NCBI GenBank assembly: GCA_025964435.1
Contig: JAOPYV010000123.1
Span: forward strand, 1 to 44,635
DNA length: 44,635 nucleotides
Direction: 5' to 3'
From: Thermoleophilia bacterium
Lineage (GTDB): Bacteria; Actinomycetota; Thermoleophilia; Gaiellales; SKUG01
The notes under the pieces were generated by a model. The model had not been told where the DNA came from. It made no database searches and saw nothing but the letters and a program-made list of their open reading frames with translations. Below, one piece after another: positions 41,401-44,635 of the stretch. Every line of letters begins with the position of its first letter. The first letter of the stretch is position 1. A program made the position numbers and the translations under genes.

Positions 41401-41788
41401 CACCGCGCGCGTCGGTGAGTTCACGCTCGCCGCCGAGGAGTTCGAGTACCGCTCGACCGCTGTCGAGGGCTACGCGCTCGCCGAGGACGCCGAGTGGGTC
41501 GTCGTCGTCTCCACGACGCTGAGCCCTGAGCTCATCGCCGAGGGGCATGCCCGCGAAGTCGTGCGCCAGCTCCAGCAGCTGCGCAAGGATTCCGGGCTCG
41601 ACATCGCCGACCGCGTCGCCGTCACCTGGAGCGCCGAGGGCCTCCTGGCCGAGGCGCTGCGCACACACGGATCCGCGATCGCCGAGGAAGTGCTCGCCAC
41701 GACCTTCGCCGAAGGCACGCCCGGCACGGATGCGCACGCGTTTGCCGTCGACGGCCTCGCAGCGCAGGTCGACCTCGCACGCAGCTAG
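38432..41788 (+). CDS. ileS: Isoleucyl-tRNA synthetase (variant-signature type)
   Basis: 1118 residues, a full class I enzyme that charges tRNA-Ile. The HIGH motif is replaced by HHAWG (67-71) and KMSKS by MHKSW (654-658, in MHKSWGNAI). Other blocks are normal: the editing domain, GDWCISRKRYWGLPLPFY, CWRCQTELIFRLVDEWF, a zinc-type WCPRCGTSLSQHE and the anticodon-binding C-terminus. This variant signature is found in a sub-branch of bacterial IleS, so it is likely active rather than decayed. Such enzymes may differ in mupirocin sensitivity. That is inference. Confidence 0.94.
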   Translation: MTDTAATPATPFPTLPGKPDHAAIENHILDVWERDDTFNQLRARNTGGPIFSFLDGPITANNSMGVHHAWGRTLKDVFQRWYGLRGYDQRYQNGFDCQGLWVEVEVEKALNLNSKKEIESYGIDKFSAACRDRVAEYSEVQTRQSQRLGQWMDWDNDYYTLSDTNISYIWKFLQKCNDKGWLYVGHRPMTWCPRCGTSLSQHEMLDSYKDVVHPSLHVAFPLLEREGEAVVVWTTTPWTLPANVAAAVNPTATYALVEREGLNLWMGQGRVEAVFGEDAVVLDTKPGSELVGWRYRGPFAHLPASAGGEDPCVPGNRAAREAAKLQRDDVWRVLGWEEVSLEDGTGIVHIAPGCGQEDYDLGQEEGLPSIIPVDEAGIFFEGFGELTGLTTHEAKDVVIGDLKQQGLLVRSGSLEHRYPSCWRCQTELIFRLVDEWFISCDEIRQPMIEANRGVEWTPAFYGKRMEDWLNNMGDWCISRKRYWGLPLPFYRDPEDEEAPIFIVHSKAHLREVAVDPEMVDALPELHRPWIDEIKVRHPETGKILERVSEVGDCWLDAGIVPFATTGWKSDELGEGLGGMYANGASEGLSTAPLPSHEEWEKWFPADMVLEMREQIRLWFYSMLFMSVVLDDEGRAPYKRVMAYEKVHDESGRAMHKSWGNAIWFDDAVEEMGADVMRWQYAGQNPGQNLNFGFGPAKEIRKRFLTLWNVLSFFTQYANADGWAPSEAMLAAAGAEALVDDHASLSNPLDRWLSARTHQLVAETSAALGRWDTPAYTRLAERWFEDLSNWYVRRSRRRFWKAELGEADRQEAYSVLWSALTVTARVLSPVMPFLADELWRTLVTSQPQAARAGASVPDSVHLVPWPTHAESAAEHALLGEVDAVQRVLNLGRAARAASKLKLRQPLQEVIVYRRSQRGEGTRALENQLDQWVDDILAELSVKEIAFTDEPAGLWTESMMPLLPKLGPKYGKQVADIRKAIAAGDVEMHEDGTARVGEFTLAAEEFEYRSTAVEGYALAEDAEWVVVVSTTLSPELIAEGHAREVVRQLQQLRKDSGLDIADRVAVTWSAEGLLAEALRTHGSAIAEEVLATTFAEGTPGTDAHAFAVDGLAAQVDLARS

Positions 41789-41852
41789 GTCGCCGCAGCT
41801 GGTCGGGGAGGAGCCCCGGGCCCTCGGGTCCGTGATCGACTACCTCGTACGG

Positions 41853-41888
41853 TGCACGCCGGACTGCACGCCGGACTGCACGCCGGAG
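41853..41888. repeat. 12-base tandem repeat, three copies
   Basis: TGCACGCCGGAC occurs twice and then once as TGCACGCCGGAG, head to tail, in the gap after ileS. It runs directly into the palindromic element at 41888. Confidence 0.75.
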
Positions 41889-41930
41889 TGTGGCGGCTGA
41901 GTCGCGCATGCGAGGAGTGGGCCGCCACAC
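41888..41930. repeat. Palindromic intergenic element, copy 1 of family B
   Basis: 10-base arms GTGTGGCGGC and GCCGCCACAC around a centre with GAGTCGCGCATGCG. It lies between the convergent ileS and pseudopilin genes. The left 25 bases match the next copy with two mismatches. Confidence 0.72.
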
Positions 41931-41948
41931 CTCGTGAGAGCGACGCAG

Positions 41949-41989
41949 GTGTGGCGGTGGAGTCGCGCATGCGTATATACAGCCGCCAC
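41949..41989. repeat. Palindromic intergenic element, copy 2 of family B
   Basis: 7-base arms GTGGCGG (41951-41957) and CCGCCAC (41983-41989), with the same centre GAGTCGCGCATGCG. It begins 61 bases after copy 1. The rest of the gap to 42084 holds short GC-rich palindromes (GCGCACTGTGCGC) and no gene. Confidence 0.7.
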
Positions 41990-42084
41990 GGTTGGCGTTG
42001 GGCGGGCGCGCGTGAGAGAGGCGTGTCGAACACGATTGGCGCACTGTGCGCACTCGTATTCACCACGCTCCCTCGGGTCGACTG

Positions 42085-44322
42085 TCAGAGGCCGAGCGCG
42101 GTCATGCTGTTGCCGGCATTGATCGGGCGGTGACCGTCATCGACGTTCGAGGTCGTGCCCCAGCCCGGGGTCTTCGGGAAGGTGAGCTCGAACGGCTCGC
42201 TGCAGTTGGACCAGTCGTCGAGGCGCGGGCAGATCAGCGGACGCTGCACGCTGGGGGAGGACTGACAGCCGAGGTCGAAGCGCTTGACCTGGGGCGCCGT
42301 CCGCTCCATCTTGTAGACGCGCTTCCCCTCGACCGTCATTCCAGCGACGGTGGTCGAACCTGTTTCGAAGACCTGATAACCGTAGCCGGCCATCAACACC
42401 TTGTACTCGGGCCAGGGCGTCTGCATGCCGTCGGCGGCGTCATCGTTGTAGCCGACGACCTCCTCCTCGCTGATGTTCATGACGCGCGATTCGCGCTGCT
42501 TGCAGACCTGCACGACGAAGTTGCCGGGTTGGACGAACGTTCCATTTCGCGGCGGCCAGTAGACGCCTGCGCAGCCAAGGTGACGGTTGTAGGCGACCCC
42601 GGTCCAGTTGGATCGCATCGTCGTGTAGCACTCGCCGTTGTTGCCACGGTAGTGGAGCGAGCTGCAGGAGCCGCCGCTGAAGGATCCACCCGGGACGACC
42701 CACTGGTAGCGGCGATCACAGCCGGCCGGGCTGTAGCGCTGGAACACGTTGCCGATCTGGGCGCTGCCGAGCTTGGTGATCTCCTCGTTGAGGCCGAGCG
42801 GCACGTTGCTGATCGAAGCGCTGCCGGTGGGCGCTGCGGCGCTGTTGTGTCCTGCTGCCGGATACTTCGGGGCCATCTGCACACCGGTCGTCCAGCGCGG
42901 CGTTGGAATCGTGTACGTGGCCTTGCCGTTGCCCGAGCGGGCACGCTCGGTGTAGCGCCCGTTCGGTGCGGGCTGCGTGCTGAAGGTCGCCGAGCCCGCC
43001 GCGCCGTTCCAGATGAATTGGTTGCGGCCCACTTCGGTGATGTACTTGACGGTCACGATCTCGCGGTAGTGGCCGTCGGAGTTGTACTCGGTCGCCGTCT
43101 CGTCGAGGCCCTCGAACTGGGCGTTCGCGGAGGTGCCGCCCGTCCACGTGATCCTCAGGTGTGGAGTCGTGCAGTCGGCGGTGCGCGTTCCGAAGGTGTC
43201 CGAGTTGACGGAGGAGGGCTCCTCGCACTCGCCGATCCACGGCGTGGTGAACGTCGCCTCGCGGGCATCGAGGAAACGCTCGGCGACCTCGCGATCGAAC
43301 CGCATCGTGAACGCGCCGCTCGCGCCGGGGCGCTTCATCGTGACGAGTGCATTCGCTGTGCGATTGCGCTCGACCGTGGCCTGCTTGGTGCTGGGAATGT
43401 GGTGGGTGCCCCACTCGATCCAGCCACCCAGCGAGTAGTTGGAGAGCTCGTAGGTGCCGGTCGGCAGGTCGGCGAAGCGGTACGAGCCGGCAGCGACGCG
43501 CACGGCGGCTGATCCGTCGTACTGGCGGCCGTTGTCCTCGCCGCCGCGCTTGGTGAGCCGGATCGACAACGCTGGCGGATCGAGCGGTTCCATCGCGACC
43601 ATGCGTGACGCTGCCAGGGGATTGCCCGGAGGCAGGCCGCTGAACAGTGAACGCGGCGCGCAGCCGGGCTCGCCGCCGCAGTCAGGCATGTCGAGCCACG
43701 TGAAGCGCTGCGGGCACGAGGCGATCTGGATGCGCTCGTCGACCTGGTTGGTGGCGCCGCAGAAGGAGACGACGAGTGCGCCGTTCTCGGTGTTCGTCGA
43801 GCCATTGATGACCGAGGTCACCGTGAGGGACTTGGCGTTCCCCAGGCGCGCTTGGTCACCCTTGTCGACGCCGATGCTGATGGTGATCCGGATGAAGTCG
43901 TCCGCGTTGCCGTCACGGTCTGGCTCGGTGCCTGCAGCGCCAGCGCCGAGGCCGTCGCCGGCATTGTCGATGCCAGTGGCGGTCGACGTGATGACGAAGC
44001 TCGTGCCAAGGATGCTGTCGCGTGCGAGCCGGGCGCGCTCGTCGGCATCGAGGCTCTCGAACGGCGCGCAGGTGCGGGGCGCACTGGAGACCGTCGCACG
44101 ACGGCAGGAGGCGAGCCAGTCCTTGTTCGAGCGCAGGTGCTCGTAGACGCGCTCGGAGGCCGCCGTCATGCGCGAGGTCAGGTCGCGTCGCTGCTCCAGC
44201 CGTCCACCCGAGGACGCCGCGAGCGTCACCCCCGCGGTGATGACGCTGATCATGAGCATGGCGATCAGCACTTCGACGATGGTGAAGCCGCGCTCGGTCT
44301 TCTGTCGCAGGAAATCGTTCAT
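42085..44322 (-). CDS. Very large type IV pilin-like protein (pseudopilin)
   Basis: 745 residues. A short basic leader ending in Gly12, then FTIVEVLIAMLMISVITAGVTLA with Glu at the +5 position (E17), a class III prepilin signal. The rest is a large exported beta-rich domain of about 700 residues with many Cys (CDRRYQW, CSSLHYRGNNGECYT), Trp and Gly. Ordinary pilins are 150-250 residues, so this is an outsized minor pilin or pilus-tip protein. It may work as an adhesin. It overlaps the upstream gene by ATGA, so a multi-gene pilin operon continues past the window. Confidence 0.85.
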   Translation of the reverse strand: MNDFLRQKTERGFTIVEVLIAMLMISVITAGVTLAASSGGRLEQRRDLTSRMTAASERVYEHLRSNKDWLASCRRATVSSAPRTCAPFESLDADERARLARDSILGTSFVITSTATGIDNAGDGLGAGAAGTEPDRDGNADDFIRITISIGVDKGDQARLGNAKSLTVTSVINGSTNTENGALVVSFCGATNQVDERIQIASCPQRFTWLDMPDCGGEPGCAPRSLFSGLPPGNPLAASRMVAMEPLDPPALSIRLTKRGGEDNGRQYDGSAAVRVAAGSYRFADLPTGTYELSNYSLGGWIEWGTHHIPSTKQATVERNRTANALVTMKRPGASGAFTMRFDREVAERFLDAREATFTTPWIGECEEPSSVNSDTFGTRTADCTTPHLRITWTGGTSANAQFEGLDETATEYNSDGHYREIVTVKYITEVGRNQFIWNGAAGSATFSTQPAPNGRYTERARSGNGKATYTIPTPRWTTGVQMAPKYPAAGHNSAAAPTGSASISNVPLGLNEEITKLGSAQIGNVFQRYSPAGCDRRYQWVVPGGSFSGGSCSSLHYRGNNGECYTTMRSNWTGVAYNRHLGCAGVYWPPRNGTFVQPGNFVVQVCKQRESRVMNISEEEVVGYNDDAADGMQTPWPEYKVLMAGYGYQVFETGSTTVAGMTVEGKRVYKMERTAPQVKRFDLGCQSSPSVQRPLICPRLDDWSNCSEPFELTFPKTPGWGTTSNVDDGHRPINAGNSMTALGL

Positions 44323-44635
44323 CCGCAGTCAGCCTCGGTCCTGTTGGCCGCCGTGAGGCATTCCGGCATGGCGTCCTTCCAGCTGCTGACCTGCCACGGG
44401 CCGGTCAGGGGGAAGAATGGGGGCGGGGTGGTGCGCAGGCGCGTGTCATAGCGCAGGTCGCGCGCCTGGTAGCCGGCCTGCTGCGCGCCCCATGCGAGCA
44501 CGAGCAGCGGGGCGTAGTGCGCGCCGAGTGACCCGTTGAGCGTGAAGTTCGCGCAGGTCGGGGTCGAGCCCGACGGCGCGACCGGAACGCGGTACTGGGC
44601 AGGGATCGTCAGCGAGCCGCTGGTGCTGATCGCAG
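44319..44635 (-). CDS. Exported protein of the pseudopilin operon, C-terminal part (runs off right edge)
   Basis: The frame is open from the right edge to the stop at 44319, about 104 codons. It is rich in Ser, Thr, Pro and Ala with scattered Cys, like the exported part of a pilin or surface protein. The start lies outside. Its stop overlaps the ATG of the pseudopilin (ATGA), which shows the two are coupled. Confidence 0.6.
   Translation of the reverse strand, partial: AISTSGSLTIPAQYRVPVAPSGSTPTCANFTLNGSLGAHYAPLLVLAWGAQQAGYQARDLRYDTRLRTTPPPFFPLTGPWQVSSWKDAMPECLTAANRTEADCG

Noticed and set aside
40307-41737. Leftward open frame of 476 codons
   Set aside because: Antisense to ileS, which is conserved along its whole length.
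41888-41989. Possible short CRISPR array
   Set aside because: Only two units, palindromic through their length, no regular spacers and no cas genes.
42046-43512. Rightward open frame of 488 codons
   Set aside because: Antisense to the pseudopilin, with no recognisable domain or ribosome site.

Overview
The window is a strongly GC-rich chromosomal segment with short intergenic gaps. It reads as an actinobacterium, most likely a motile, flagellated member of the class Thermoleophilia (Solirubrobacterales-like). That placement is inference. It rests on the coproheme-decarboxylase type of haem synthesis, leaderless start sites behind TAnnnT hexamers, Tad-type pilus proteins, and a divergent isoleucyl-tRNA synthetase with HHAW and MHKS signatures. 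No rRNA, CRISPR array, insertion sequence or prophage was seen. One tRNA (Leu, anticodon CAG) is present, and no gene-free stretch exceeds 300 bases.

Layout. 1-3882: the N-terminal part of a secreted protein, a flagellin gene whose start looks disrupted, a small membrane protein and a GGDEF/HD-GYP cyclic-di-GMP protein. The flagellin and the GGDEF/HD-GYP gene share a sigma-28-like promoter motif. 3879-7317: a solute-binding lipoprotein, a TIGR01777-type epimerase and a solitary adenine-specific DNA methyltransferase. 7339-9776: a leftward set of response regulator, short-chain dehydrogenase, metallophosphoesterase and membrane protein. 9960-17609: small hypotheticals, a GyrI-like protein, a bacillopeptidase F-like subtilase without a signal peptide, tRNA-Leu, two small membrane proteins, coproheme decarboxylase and an M3-like metallopeptidase.

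17660-21261 is the most unusual region. An operon of two TadE-like proteins and a receiver-like/low-complexity protein is followed by an autoregulated-looking ArsR pair and then by a TadE-anchored VanY-type peptidase. The two Tad loci carry the same operator-like sequence in front of them. 21334-31853: a DHFR-like reductase, a 5'-3' exonuclease, acetyltransferases, an AI-2E-type transporter, a dehydrogenase, guanine deaminase, DoxX, YchF and an anchored phosphodiesterase-fold protein.

32121-36411 holds a coiled-coil protein divergent from a shortened division cluster (rsmH, ftsL-like, ftsI) that ends without murE. 36496-38280 holds two secreted proteins, one made of nine repeats with an exact 29-residue period. 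ileS follows, then a very large pseudopilin and a partial gene that runs off the right edge.

Two families of palindromic intergenic elements (14266 and 32003; 41888 and 41949) share a similar central sequence and may be an interspersed repeat of this genome.
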